NCBI RefSeq assembly: GCF_001543175.1 | Contig: NZ_CP014161.1 | Span: 1,550,001 to 1,614,000 of the forward strand | From: Aerococcus urinae | GTDB taxonomy: Bacteria > Bacillota > Bacilli > Lactobacillales > Aerococcaceae | Reading direction: 5' to 3' | Length of the DNA stretch: 64,000 bases | Shown: positions 21,360 through 28,864 of the stretch, in pieces | Numbering within the stretch: the stretch's first letter is position 1 | Layout: every line of letters begins with the position of its first letter | Translations under genes and position numbers: made by a program | Notes under the pieces: model-generated | Told to the model about the DNA's origin: nothing | What the model saw: the letters and a program-made list of their open reading frames with translations, nothing else | Database searches by the model: none

Positions 21360-21388
21360 AGATTACCAGCTTATTTAGACATTGTCAA
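21360..21388 (-). promoter_or_regulatory. rRNA promoter P1 (distal)
   Basis: Minus strand TTGACA, 17-base spacer ending TGG, TAATCT. Spacing to P2 is ~85 bases. It overlaps back-to-back with the plus-strand promoter of the thioesterase gene. Confidence 0.65.
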
Positions 21389-21403
21389 CAGCTATGGTAT
21401 AAT
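21375..21403 (+). promoter_or_regulatory. Promoter of the thioesterase gene, divergent from rRNA P1
   Basis: Plus strand TTAGAC, 17-base spacer, TGG-TATAAT at 21398-21403. Its -35 region overlaps the -35/-10 region of rRNA P1 on the other strand, so the two promoters could compete. Confidence 0.6.
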
Positions 21404-21441
21404 TAATTTAAACTTTTATAATGCGCCCAAGGAGGATTACT

Positions 21442-21813
21442 ATGGATACCTATTTTACTGTTTTACCCCACCAATTGGCTAACCAAGTCGGCTCGGGAAG
21501 TTTAGAAGTGCTTTCCAGCCCCTGGCTCTTAGGTTATTTCGAAAATGCAGCCGTACGTTTTTTGAAAGATCACTTAGAGGAAGACGAAACGACCGTGGGA
21601 ACTTATGCCCAGTTAGAGCATTTGGCTCCTAGTCTCTTGAATGAAGAAATTCGTATTCATTGTGAATTGGTTGACCACGATGATCGTCATTATCATTTCC
21701 AAATGCAAGCCTATTGCCAAGGCCAATTAATTGGTCGTTTAGACCACCGCCGCGTGAAAGTTAATAAGGAAAGCTTTATGAAGAAAGCCCAAGATAATTC
21801 ATCCCTTCAATAG
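21442..21813 (+). CDS. Hotdog-fold thioesterase family protein (FlK-like)
   Basis: A 123-residue protein with the single-hotdog pattern seen in FlK-type acyl-CoA thioesterases: VGSGSLEVLSSPWLLGYFENAA with an active-site-region helix, then a strand pair around HCELVDHDDRHYHFQMQAY and a closing LIGRLDHRRVKV. The physiological acyl-CoA is unknown. The ATG at 21442 lies after AAGGAGG at 21429-21435; an ATG at 21421 lies upstream of that site and is not the start. It is monocistronic, transcribed away from the rRNA promoters. Confidence 0.78.
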   Translation: MDTYFTVLPHQLANQVGSGSLEVLSSPWLLGYFENAAVRFLKDHLEEDETTVGTYAQLEHLAPSLLNEEIRIHCELVDHDDRHYHFQMQAYCQGQLIGRLDHRRVKVNKESFMKKAQDNSSLQ

Positions 21814-21814
21814 A

Positions 21815-21868
21815 AAAAAGCCTAAGTGGCCAGCGTATTTAAGCGCTCAAGGTCAACTTAGGCTTTTT
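21815..21868. terminator. Bidirectional terminator
   Basis: AAAAAGCCTAAGT (21815-21827) pairs with ACTTAGGCTTTTT (21856-21868). It serves the thioesterase gene and the convergent CNNM/CBS gene. Confidence 0.85.
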
Positions 21869-21869
21869 C

Positions 21870-23195
21870 TTATTCGTTGTCGTCTTCTTCACGAGGTTGG
21901 TAGTGGACTCTGATTTTACGAATCCGTCCATCATCTACATCAGTCGTGGTGAAGAGATAATCGTCGACTTGGATGCTTTCATTAATAGTGTCTTGGGGAA
22001 AGCGGCCCAGGTGTTCAATAATAATACCGGCCATCGTATCGGAGTCGCCCGAATAGATATGGGCATTGAACAGCTGATTAAACTTATCAATCGGCATACT
22101 TCCGTCAATGATATAGGTATCATCACTAACCTTCTTATATTTAAAGGACATTTCATCGTACTCATCTTCTATGTCCCCGACAATGACTTCAATCAAGTCT
22201 TCCAAGGTCACTAAACCGACCACTCCCCCGTATTCATCTTTTAAGATGGCCATGTGGAGGTGGTTACGCTTAAACTCTAAAAGCAAATCATCGATAAAGA
22301 CCGTTTCCGGTGCAAAGTAGGGCTCGCGCATGATGTTTTCCATTTGAATATTTTCAAAGCCTACCCGGTTAGCTTCCCGTAAAACGTCCTTGGCATGAAC
22401 AATGCCTAGAATATCGTCTTTGTCATCCCGGTAAACCGGAATCCTGGAATATTGGGACTGAAGAATGAGCTGCAAGTTCTCCTCGCGGTCATCTTCAATA
22501 TCCAGCATAAAGGTATCTGTCCGCGGCACCATCACGCCCTTAGCTAGCTTGGAATCCAAAGAAAGCACCCCTTGCATCATCCGAAATTCATCCATATCAA
22601 TGATTCCGTCATTGCGGCCACTCTCAATTAACTTCCGCATTTCAGAACGAGTCAAGCGTTCTTCTCTTTGGGTAAAGTCGATCGGTGCGATAGCCTTTAA
22701 GACGTCAGTCGAGGCGGTTAATAACCAGACGAAAGGGGTGAACACTTTATTTAAGAATGATATTGTTCCTGCCGAAAATAGGCAGTACTTCTCTGGTATT
22801 TGGATGGCGACTTGCTTAGGAAAGAGCTCCCCAAAGACAAGGGAGATATAAGACAAAATCACCGTAACAATCGCTGTAGCCAGAATTTCGGCAGCGGGAA
22901 TATTGGTTAAATAGGGCAAGATGTAGCCCACAAAGGTATTGGCAGCCGATGCCGAGGATAAGAACCCAGCAAAGGTAATCCCCACTTGAATAGTCGACAG
23001 AAAATCATCCGACTTATCCAATAATTGGACCACTTTGATGGCGCGGCGGTCGCCGTCTTCAGCCAATTGATTGATCTTCCCTTGATTAACAGAAACAAAG
23101 GCCATTTCTGCCCCAGCTAAGAAAGCGTTAATTAAGGTTAATACCAGTATTAAAATTATTTGTCCTAGGATCGAAGAGGCCCCCGGATCTTCCAT
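21870..23195 (-). CDS. CNNM/CorC-family transporter with CBS pair (HlyC/MpfA-like)
   Basis: A 441-residue membrane protein: DUF21/CNNM domain of four membrane helices (about 10-150, with the family segments NAFLAGAEMAFVSVN and LVFGELFPKQVAIQ), a tandem CBS pair (about 215-340, including SRIPVYRDDKDDILGIVHAKD and HMAILKDEYGGVVGLVTLEDL), and a C-terminal CorC_HlyC domain (about 352-435). Members export Mg2+ or other cations, with the CBS pair binding nucleotide. Start at ATG after AAGGAG. Stands alone, with its terminator shared with the thioesterase gene. Confidence 0.93.
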   Translation of the reverse strand: MEDPGASSILGQIILILVLTLINAFLAGAEMAFVSVNQGKINQLAEDGDRRAIKVVQLLDKSDDFLSTIQVGITFAGFLSSASAANTFVGYILPYLTNIPAAEILATAIVTVILSYISLVFGELFPKQVAIQIPEKYCLFSAGTISFLNKVFTPFVWLLTASTDVLKAIAPIDFTQREERLTRSEMRKLIESGRNDGIIDMDEFRMMQGVLSLDSKLAKGVMVPRTDTFMLDIEDDREENLQLILQSQYSRIPVYRDDKDDILGIVHAKDVLREANRVGFENIQMENIMREPYFAPETVFIDDLLLEFKRNHLHMAILKDEYGGVVGLVTLEDLIEVIVGDIEDEYDEMSFKYKKVSDDTYIIDGSMPIDKFNQLFNAHIYSGDSDTMAGIIIEHLGRFPQDTINESIQVDDYLFTTTDVDDGRIRKIRVHYQPREEDDNE

Positions 23196-23294
23196 ATATC
23201 ATTTCTCCTTCATTGCTTCAAAAATGTCTTTATATTAGTCTAGTATATTATAATTTTTTTCACCCGTCTATACTTTGCTTCAAGCATTATAATA

Positions 23295-23312
23295 GGAAAA
23301 GCTAGCTTTTCC
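23295..23312. repeat. 18-bp perfect palindrome
   Basis: GGAAAAGCTAGCTTTTCC in the intergenic region between the CNNM gene start and the ABC permease terminator. It has no adjacent T-run and is too short-looped for a typical terminator; it could be a protein-binding dyad. Function not known. Confidence 0.5.
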
Positions 23313-23334
23313 CTGATTCATTTTGCCTTTCTAT

Positions 23335-23357
23335 AAAAAAGCCCGGACCAGCCGGGC
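23335..23357 (-). terminator. Terminator of the ABC exporter operon
   Basis: GCCCGG (23341-23346) pairs with CCGGGC (23352-23357) around ACCAG, with TTTTTT following on the minus strand. It lies 40 bases after the permease stop codon. Confidence 0.85.
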
Positions 23358-23397
23358 AAAGCACTTTCTAATTAAATGGACCACTAGACAGGATTGG

Positions 23398-24168
23398 CTA
23401 CAATTGCCGGCGGTTAAAGAGGGGGAAACTGAGACAGAGACTGCCCAGGATCAGCCCTCCCGTAGTATAGATTGCTTGACGGCAGTCTTCAAAATCCAAA
23501 CCTTCTCCCAATAAGGCCTTGCCTTCCGTTAAGAGGATCGGAGAATAATCCTTACTTTGTGGGAAGACACTCAGCACATAAAAGACTAAGAGACTAGCAA
23601 ATAAGGTCACTAGGACCCCACTAGAGGAAGTTGCCAGGGTGGAAGATACGAGGAGAAGACTGACAACCAAAAGCCCAAAGCCATACCAGGCTAAGAGGGC
23701 AAGGGTTAAATCGTCCTGGTTAACATTGCCCAAATAATATTGGGTATAAGTTAAGGTGGTTAGCCAGCAAATGCTATAGGCCCCGGTCCAAAGCGTGACC
23801 AAGAAGATAAATTTGGCGAGAAGGAATTGGCTCCGTTTCAAACCCTTGGTCAAGACCAGAATCAAGGTCCCCGTCTGATATTCCTTGGTCAAAAGCTGAC
23901 TCTCTAAAAAGACAAAGCAGAGCATGGCTAAGGGGAGGTTCTTAAAAAACTGCTCCCAGGCCATGGAAGCCGTCACTTCCACCGCTTGGACCTGGATGGC
24001 TAGACCGTTGTCTTGGTTAGCAATTTGTTCCAGCATCCAGGGGGTCGCCAAGGCCAAGGCGGTATTCATTAAACCAATGACAAAGAAAACCAGAACTAAA
24101 ATAAAGAGCTGGCCACCCCGCCACTGGGCTAAAAACTCCTTCTTCAGTAAAGTCATTAATGTCTTCAT
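23398..24168 (-). CDS. ABC-2 type exporter, permease subunit
   Basis: A 256-residue integral membrane protein with about six predicted helices: a first helix at 19-38 (LFILVLVFFVIGLMNTALAL), then an extracytoplasmic loop, then helices with the ABC2-family segment TGTLILVLTKGLKRSQFLLAK after the second. It is the fourth gene of the MerR operon and overlaps the ATPase stop by ATGA, giving translational coupling. The substrate cannot be told from sequence; ABC-2 pairs of this size export drugs, peptides or lipids, or act as self-resistance pumps. Confidence 0.85.
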   Translation of the reverse strand: MKTLMTLLKKEFLAQWRGGQLFILVLVFFVIGLMNTALALATPWMLEQIANQDNGLAIQVQAVEVTASMAWEQFFKNLPLAMLCFVFLESQLLTKEYQTGTLILVLTKGLKRSQFLLAKFIFLVTLWTGAYSICWLTTLTYTQYYLGNVNQDDLTLALLAWYGFGLLVVSLLLVSSTLATSSSGVLVTLFASLLVFYVLSVFPQSKDYSPILLTEGKALLGEGLDFEDCRQAIYTTGGLILGSLCLSFPLFNRRQL

Positions 24169-25061
24169 CGAACCACCTCTTGAAATAAATCATCTAAAGA
24201 CGTCTCCACCCGCTCCACTTGCCTGAGCGCTAAATCTTGGTCAGCCAACCAGGCTAAGACTACTTTCAAGGGATAATCTTGGCTAGAAAAGCGTAACTTA
24301 CCTGCCTGGTTGAGTTGGCTCTTAGGAAAGGCCGTCTGAAAGCTTAAGCGGTCTTCAACCTGATCCAGTTCGACCTGGTAGCTGGGTCCACCCACCTGAT
24401 GGGTCAAAGCTTCCAGCGGCCCAGCTAAGGCAATCTGCCCCTGGTTTAAGAGGGCCACATGGCTACAGACCTTTTCCACGTCTGACAAGATATGGGTGGA
24501 AAAAAGCACCGTGGTTTCCTGACGGATATTAGAGAGAATCGCTAAGATATCGCGCCGCCCCAAGGGATCCAAGGCGGAGGTAGGTTCGTCACAAATTAAT
24601 AATTGTGGCCGTCCCATTAAGGCTTGAGCAATCCCTAGCCGCTGCTTCATTCCCCGCGAATAGCCCTTGATCCGTTGCTTATCTTGGGCTAGGCCTACCA
24701 GGTCTAAAAGTTCCTGGCTCCTTTTCTTGGCATCCCTGACAGACATACCAGCAATTTGCCCTAAAAAGCGCAGGTATTCTTCCCCATTCATAAAGGGATA
24801 AAAGGCCGGCACGTCCGGAAGGTAGCCGATATAGCGGTTGGTTTGGGTCTGGCCATAGCTGACCCGCTCACCTTTAACAAAAATTTGCCCCTGGTCGGCA
24901 GGCATTAAGCCTAGGATAAGTTTCATGGTCGTGGTCTTCCCCGCTCCGTTTCTTCCGATAAAACCAAAGACACTGCCCTGGGGAACCGTCAAGGATAAAT
25001 TATCAAGGATGGTATGACCACCGAATTTTTTGGTCACATGGTCCAAGGTCAAAATTGCCAT
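24165..25061 (-). CDS. ABC transporter ATP-binding protein
   Basis: A 298-residue ATPase of the CcmA/BcrA type. Walker A GRNGAGKTT (38-46), signature YSRGMKQRLGIAQAL (about 133-147), Walker B LLICDEPTSALDP (about 153-165) and the switch His in STHILSD are all intact. The last ~85 residues form the extra domain common in drug-exporter ATPases. The start ATG overlaps the TGA of the upstream PLDc_N gene by one base and has GGAGGAGG before it. It powers the permease encoded next. Confidence 0.94.
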   Translation of the reverse strand: MAILTLDHVTKKFGGHTILDNLSLTVPQGSVFGFIGRNGAGKTTTMKLILGLMPADQGQIFVKGERVSYGQTQTNRYIGYLPDVPAFYPFMNGEEYLRFLGQIAGMSVRDAKKRSQELLDLVGLAQDKQRIKGYSRGMKQRLGIAQALMGRPQLLICDEPTSALDPLGRRDILAILSNIRQETTVLFSTHILSDVEKVCSHVALLNQGQIALAGPLEALTHQVGGPSYQVELDQVEDRLSFQTAFPKSQLNQAGKLRFSSQDYPLKVVLAWLADQDLALRQVERVETSLDDLFQEVVR

Positions 25062-25264
25062 CAGTCCTCCTCCTTACCAAATAGTAGATAGAGAATAGGG
25101 CCAACAAATTGCATAAAGACGACCACCACGACCAACCAGAAGGTCCGCCCCCCTCTTTTATAGGTCTTATGGGTGAGGATATGGTGGAGGGTGTAAACTA
25201 ACAAAGCAACTTGTAAGACGATAACGGGAATTAAAAAGGGTAAATATTCACTCACATTATTCAT
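25061..25264 (-). CDS. Small membrane protein, PLDc_N domain
   Basis: A 67-residue protein with two membrane helices (about 7-26 and 40-60), ending GPILYLLFGKEED. The FVGPILYLLFGK-type end is the hallmark of the PLDc_N (phospholipase D nuclease N-terminal) domain, which is only a membrane anchor with no catalytic residues. The start at 25264 follows AAGGAGA and overlaps the end of the MerR gene by eight bases. Small PLDc_N proteins often accompany ABC exporters; a role as accessory or sensor subunit is inference. Confidence 0.8.
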   Translation of the reverse strand: MNNVSEYLPFLIPVIVLQVALLVYTLHHILTHKTYKRGGRTFWLVVVVVFMQFVGPILYLLFGKEED

Positions 25265-26027
25265 AATGGTCTCCTTCTTTCTGAGCGAGAGTTTCCACGC
25301 AATAGCCATGGTAGTGGCAATGCGGACAGGTTAGTTTCCGGGTATAGGGGGTATGTTTAGCAAAGATGGCCGCCTTCAAGTCCGGCTGAAAATCATCATG
25401 GCATTCCGGACAAATATAGGCCACCTGCTTGAAATAATAACGGCTAATGCCCAAACCATAAGGAATCGCCAGGATAAAATAAAGGGCCATCCAGGCAAAG
25501 TTCCCCTGGGTCAGGAGTAAGAAAATCGCCAAACCTGCTAAGAGGCTAATCGGCAGGGCCGTTAACAGGATAAAGAGATGTAATTGTTGAACATGTTTGC
25601 GTTTATTCATCATTTTGGCAATGCTCGATAAACCGGTGGCGGAAAGATCAGTAAATGAATGGAGGCTTTTTTGCAGGGCTCTAAGTCGGTCAAGCTGAAC
25701 TTCTTCTTGCTGGCGCTTAAGCTCCAAGGCTTGGATCTGTTGGTCGATTAATAAATCAATCAAGTCCCGGGCATTGTCCTCATCTAAGACCTGTTTGATA
25801 TCGTCTAAGGAAAAGCCCAGGTCCTTCAAAAAACAGATCGTCTTCATTTGATTGAGGTCGCCTTCGGAATATAAGCGGCGGCCCCCTTCAGAAATACTGG
25901 TTGGAAAAACCAGACCGCGTTTGTGGTAGTACTGGACCGTTCTCACAGTCACCCCCGCTAATTTAGCCAATTCACCACTTGTATAAGTTGCCACAGGTTC
26001 ACTTCCTTTCTTCTCATCATTAAGCAT
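25257..26027 (-). CDS. Membrane-tethered MerR-family regulator with C-terminal zinc ribbon
   Basis: A 256-residue regulator. Residues 13-82 are a MerR winged helix (TSGELAKLAGVTVRTVQYY, RRLYSEGDL), 85-125 a dimerisation coiled coil, 150-172 and 177-197 two membrane helices, and 203-245 a zinc-ribbon-like module with CPEC (206-209) and CPHC (234-237). Both termini should be cytoplasmic. MerR proteins act by retwisting promoters with 19-bp spacers, and exactly such a promoter lies upstream, so autoregulation is likely. It heads an operon with the PLDc_N protein and an ABC exporter, all with overlapping genes. The ligand is unknown; the membrane helices suggest sensing of a membrane-active compound or of the exporter itself. 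Confidence 0.88.
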   Translation of the reverse strand: MLNDEKKGSEPVATYTSGELAKLAGVTVRTVQYYHKRGLVFPTSISEGGRRLYSEGDLNQMKTICFLKDLGFSLDDIKQVLDEDNARDLIDLLIDQQIQALELKRQQEEVQLDRLRALQKSLHSFTDLSATGLSSIAKMMNKRKHVQQLHLFILLTALPISLLAGLAIFLLLTQGNFAWMALYFILAIPYGLGISRYYFKQVAYICPECHDDFQPDLKAAIFAKHTPYTRKLTCPHCHYHGYCVETLAQKEGDHYE

Positions 26028-26050
26028 TGCTTTTCCTCCTTTCTGCCTGT

Positions 26051-26081
26051 AGATTAGCTTATGACGCTAGGTAATAAGCAA
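26051..26081 (-). promoter_or_regulatory. MerR-type promoter/operator of the exporter operon
   Basis: On the minus strand a -35-like TTGCTT (26076-26081) and a -10 TAATCT (26051-26056) are separated by 19 bases, the abnormal spacing typical of MerR-controlled promoters. A dyad GCTTAT / ATAAGC (26057-26062 and 26074-26079, 11-base gap) fills the spacer. It lies just upstream of the MerR gene's AAGGAGG. Confidence 0.8.
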
Positions 26082-26201
26082 GTCTTTTCCCAAATTTTTT
26101 TGAAAAAATTCCCTTTTTTAGAAAAAGACATCAAGAGTTAGTCTCATTTTCTTTATTGATTTTATATACCCTTTGAATATATCCTATTTAAAAATCTGGA
26201 T

Positions 26202-26228
26202 AAAAAAAGCTAGGACAAAGCCTAGCTT
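26202..26228 (-). terminator. Terminator of queT
   Basis: AAGCTAGG (26207-26214) pairs with CCTAGCTT (26221-26228), with TTTTTTT on the minus strand. It lies 28 bases after the queT stop. Confidence 0.85.
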
Positions 26229-26255
26229 CAAATACAAATTCTTTATTCAATTATA

Positions 26256-26759
26256 TTAAGCAATTTTTTCGTGGAAGTGGACTTGACGGTCGATCCAGTA
26301 CATTAGTGGCGCTGTGATCGCTAAAACAATCAGCTCGCTGACCACTAAGGTGAAGTAAGTGTACCAGAAAGGCAATTGGAAGGCTAGATTCAGTTCAAAA
26401 GCCACAATGAAAATCATCAACGAGAAAATCACTGTCGTTGCTCCTAAGCGAGCCTTAACCGAAGGGAGCTTAGGATAGATCCAATCACAGATTAAGAAAC
26501 TGATGACGGTATGGAAGGTCCCAAAGACCAGGTCATACCAACCTAAACCATTGGCAAAACCATAGAAATTGGCAATGAAGACACCTGCCACCACACCCCA
26601 TTTATAGCGGCGGTCAAAAGCATTCAAATGGTTCAGCCCTTCAGATAAGCGAAATTGGATCGGTCCATAGGCGATTTGAGGGGCGATAAAATAGATCACC
26701 ACATAAATCGCCGCCACTAGGGCATTAATCACTAAGGGCCGGGTTTTGTTCTCTTGCAT
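26256..26759 (-). CDS. queT: Queuosine precursor ECF transporter substrate-binding subunit QueT
   Basis: A 167-residue membrane protein of the QueT family with about five to six helices. The signature GPIQFRLSEGLNHLNAFDRR (about 33-52) and the segments GVVAGVFIANFYG and GWYDLVFGTF match QueT S-components, which capture preQ0/preQ1-type queuosine precursors and pair with a shared ECF energising module encoded elsewhere. The start at 26759 has AGGAGG six to nine bases upstream; this ribosome binding site forms the end of a preQ1 riboswitch, supporting the substrate assignment. No queuosine synthesis genes are in the window, so the cell may rely on salvage. Confidence 0.88.
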   Translation of the reverse strand: MQENKTRPLVINALVAAIYVVIYFIAPQIAYGPIQFRLSEGLNHLNAFDRRYKWGVVAGVFIANFYGFANGLGWYDLVFGTFHTVISFLICDWIYPKLPSVKARLGATTVIFSLMIFIVAFELNLAFQLPFWYTYFTLVVSELIVLAITAPLMYWIDRQVHFHEKIA

Positions 26760-26768
26760 AGTATTTTT

Positions 26769-26808
26769 CCTCCTAGTTTTTTTACGTTGGATGGTTTCGA
26801 ACAACGCA
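26769..26808 (-). ncRNA. preQ1-I riboswitch
   Basis: Minus strand: GCGTTG pairs with CAACGT around loop TTCGAAACCATC, followed by TAAAAAAACTAGGAGG. The stem, the C-rich loop and the A-rich tail ending in CUAGGAGG fit the class I preQ1 aptamer. Its tail holds the queT ribosome binding site, so preQ1 binding would fold the H-type pseudoknot and block translation. Confidence 0.85.
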
Positions 26809-26814
26809 CTCCCC

Positions 26815-26823
26815 ATTGTAACA
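26815..26823 (-). promoter_or_regulatory. queT promoter -10
   Basis: TGT-TACAAT on the minus strand, an extended -10 placing the transcription start at the first base of the riboswitch. No convincing -35. Confidence 0.5.
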
Positions 26824-26848
26824 CAATTATTTCTTCAAAAAGAAGGCT

Positions 26849-27437
26849 TTATTCTCCCGCAAAAAAGAACTTCTTGATGCTATAGGAAACAACAACTACC
26901 CCTAGTCCAGCTAAAGTAAAGCTCTGCCATTGGATGAGGGGAATGATCTTGCCAAATACAACATTAGCTAAAGGTGAAAATAAAGAGCTGAAAACAAAGA
27001 GCAATGAAAATACTCGGCCTAAAAACTCCTGGTCGCTATGCTTTTGTATAATCGTGAACACCTTGGCGACTGGGGAATTGATGGCCAAAGCAAGGCTCAA
27101 AATCGCACTGGTAAGAATTAATATCAATTGATCAGCAAGATAATCTTTATATAATACAGAGCAGACTAAGCAAGCTATAAAGCTCATTAAGTCTGAAAAG
27201 ATTAATAATTTTTTTCGATTCAGTTGATCAACAAGCGGGCCGACTAGAAGATTGGAAAACAATAAAATTGAAGTGCTAATACTATTTATTTTTCCTAATA
27301 AAGCCGTATTTTGAGTTTGAGAAACGAGGAACCAATTGATAGCAAATAAGTAAAGGGTATCCCCCAATTAAGGAGACCCCGTAATTTGCCAGTAAAGGCA
27401 GACCCTGTCTTAAAGCTAACTTTTTATTTCCTCCCAT
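26849..27437 (-). pseudogene. Remnant of an MFS transporter gene (frameshift plus internal deletion)
   Basis: An ATG at 27437 after GAGGG starts MGGNKKLALRQGLPLLANYG, which runs into a GGGGG tract at 27361-27365 in the wrong frame. Removing one G joins it to GDTLYLFAINWFLVSQ and a typical MFS first half (LVGPLVDQLNRKKLLIFSDL). After ~115 residues the text jumps from SLALAINSPVAK to QEFLGRVFSLLF, a sequence normally found ~200 residues later near helix 9-10, then ends in the last helices. About 196 codons remain of ~400. This resembles MefA-like MFS exporters. A shorter frame from the TTG at 27367 is open but could not form a full transporter. Confidence 0.75.
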
Positions 27438-27612
27438 AAGCAATTCCCTCTTTTCGCTTGTTTAAATAAACTGACCAGAAATCACTTTCCTGGACCACTA
27501 ATCATCGATTTCTAATCATCACTGAGCCTGAATTTTTGATTACTTTTAAATTAATTTAATGATTATATACAGAGTCTTCCTCCTTGTCAATTGCCATAAG
27601 AAAACAGGAAAA

Positions 27613-27653
27613 CCCCTAGAGTCGTTTAACTTTTTCAAGTTTGACTCTAGGGG
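27613..27653 (-). terminator. Long hairpin downstream of the DUF2179 gene
   Basis: CCCCTAGAGTC (27613-27623) pairs perfectly with GACTCTAGGGG (27643-27653); the minus strand continues TTTTCCTGTTTT. It lies 108 bases past the DUF2179 stop and is the only strong structure in the ~320-base gap 27438-27760, which otherwise shows no gene. Confidence 0.6.
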
Positions 27654-27760
27654 CTCACTAAGATATAACAGAAAACATGCTTTCTACTATTTTATTCTTC
27701 CAATCCCACACAAGCTCGGGCCTCGTCCGAGGAAAGTTCTTAGCAAGTGGCTTTGATTGC

Positions 27761-28357
27761 TTAGTCTCCCTTGTCCTTGCTTTCATCCTCCCCCTGCCTT
27801 TTACTTTTTTTCCTCATGGGTTTTCTAGGATGGGGAAGACTGGGCCGCAAACGCTTGGTCCAAAAGCCACCGTGGATATACTTGGCATCATAAGAGATAT
27901 AGAAGACCTTGGGATCAATGGCTTCAATGGTACGGCAGACTTGCTGTTCTCTGGACCGCGGAGTTAAGACCGTCATGATTAAGCGGTCACCATCCCGACC
28001 ATAACCGGTCTGCACGGTCACCCCATAACCCTGTTGGCGCAGACTTTGGGCTAAATGATTATCCGTCGACTGGGTAAAAATCTGAATCACCGCGTGGCCA
28101 AGAGCGATCTTATCCTCTAAGAGGATGCCCAGGTAAATCCCAATCCCGTAACCTAGGGCATAGACCACCAGGTAGATGGGGGTATCCAGGTATTTCATGA
28201 CCACCGAGAGCCCGATGGTATAAATGGTTACCTCAATCATGGCGATAAAGGGCGCAATGGACCGGTAGCCCCGCATGGCTAGTAGGGTACGGATGGTATT
28301 GAGCATAATGTAAATTAAGTTAATGCCAAAGATAAACAGTAAAATATAAAGATTCAT
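27761..28357 (-). CDS. UPF0316/DUF2179 membrane protein (YebE-like)
   Basis: A 198-residue protein with three N-terminal membrane helices (about 2-22, 38-58, 62-82) followed by a DUF2179-type cytoplasmic domain (about 88-170; ALGHAVIQIFTQ, GYGVTVQTGYGRDGDR, EAIDPKVFYISYDAKYIHGGF) and a basic tail rich in Lys and Arg. This matches the UPF0316 family. Function is not established; DUF2179 domains may bind small ligands. The ATG at 28357 follows AAGGAGG. Monocistronic. Confidence 0.85.
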   Translation of the reverse strand: MNLYILLFIFGINLIYIMLNTIRTLLAMRGYRSIAPFIAMIEVTIYTIGLSVVMKYLDTPIYLVVYALGYGIGIYLGILLEDKIALGHAVIQIFTQSTDNHLAQSLRQQGYGVTVQTGYGRDGDRLIMTVLTPRSREQQVCRTIEAIDPKVFYISYDAKYIHGGFWTKRLRPSLPHPRKPMRKKSKRQGEDESKDKGD

Positions 28358-28438
28358 AGCCTTCCTCCTTCCTAGTAAAATTAGCACAGATCAGATTGTA
28401 ATTAAAGAAATAATAAATAAAAAAGCAAAATGAATAAA

Positions 28439-28484
28439 CAAAAAACTACAGCCAATCGGCAAAATGCTGCCGGAGACTGTAGTT
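28439..28484 (-). terminator. Terminator after acpS
   Basis: ACTACAG (28445-28451) pairs with CTGTAGT (28477-28483), with an inner CGGCA/TGCCG stem and a T-rich run on the minus strand. It ends the cshA-acpS unit. Confidence 0.8.
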
Positions 28485-28494
28485 CTAGCATTCT

Positions 28495-28851
28495 TTATTC
28501 TTCTAAGACCACAAAGGCTTGGGCATAGTCATCGGTATGGGTGATCGAAAGAAAAATCTTGCCCGAATAGGCGGCGGTATTCAGGCAGGGGCGGCCCTTT
28601 TGGTCATTTAATATTTCCAGGTCCTGGAAGGATAGGGATAGGCCAATGCCGGTCCCCAAGGCCTTGGCAAAGGCCTCTTTAGCCGCCCAGCGTCCCGAAA
28701 GGAATTCCATCTGACGCTTCCAGCTGCTATTAGCTTCCATGGCCTCTCGTTCACTTGCTGTTAATACCCGATTGGCAAAATCAGGGCGCTGTTTTTGCGC
28801 TTTTTCAATCCGTTTGATGTCAACTAAGTCGGTACCAATTCCTTTGATCAT
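28495..28851 (-). CDS. acpS: Holo-[acyl-carrier-protein] synthase
   Basis: Transfers 4'-phosphopantetheine from CoA to acyl carrier protein. The 118-residue protein starts MIKGIGTDLVDIKRI, with the metal-binding Asp8 of the GTDLV motif, then the FLSGRWAAKEAFAKALGTG segment holding the second metal ligand Glu, and ends with IFLSITHTDDYAQAFVVLE. The open frame runs further upstream inside cshA, but the ATG at 28851 gives the family N terminus. It starts 13 bases after cshA. In many Firmicutes acpS lies next to alanine racemase; alr is not here. Confidence 0.95.
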   Translation of the reverse strand: MIKGIGTDLVDIKRIEKAQKQRPDFANRVLTASEREAMEANSSWKRQMEFLSGRWAAKEAFAKALGTGIGLSLSFQDLEILNDQKGRPCLNTAAYSGKIFLSITHTDDYAQAFVVLEE

Positions 28852-28864
28852 GGTCGGCTGTCCT

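Noticed and set aside
25061-25264. Phospholipase D or nuclease activity for the PLDc_N protein
   Set aside because: Only the membrane-anchor domain is present; there is no HKD motif.
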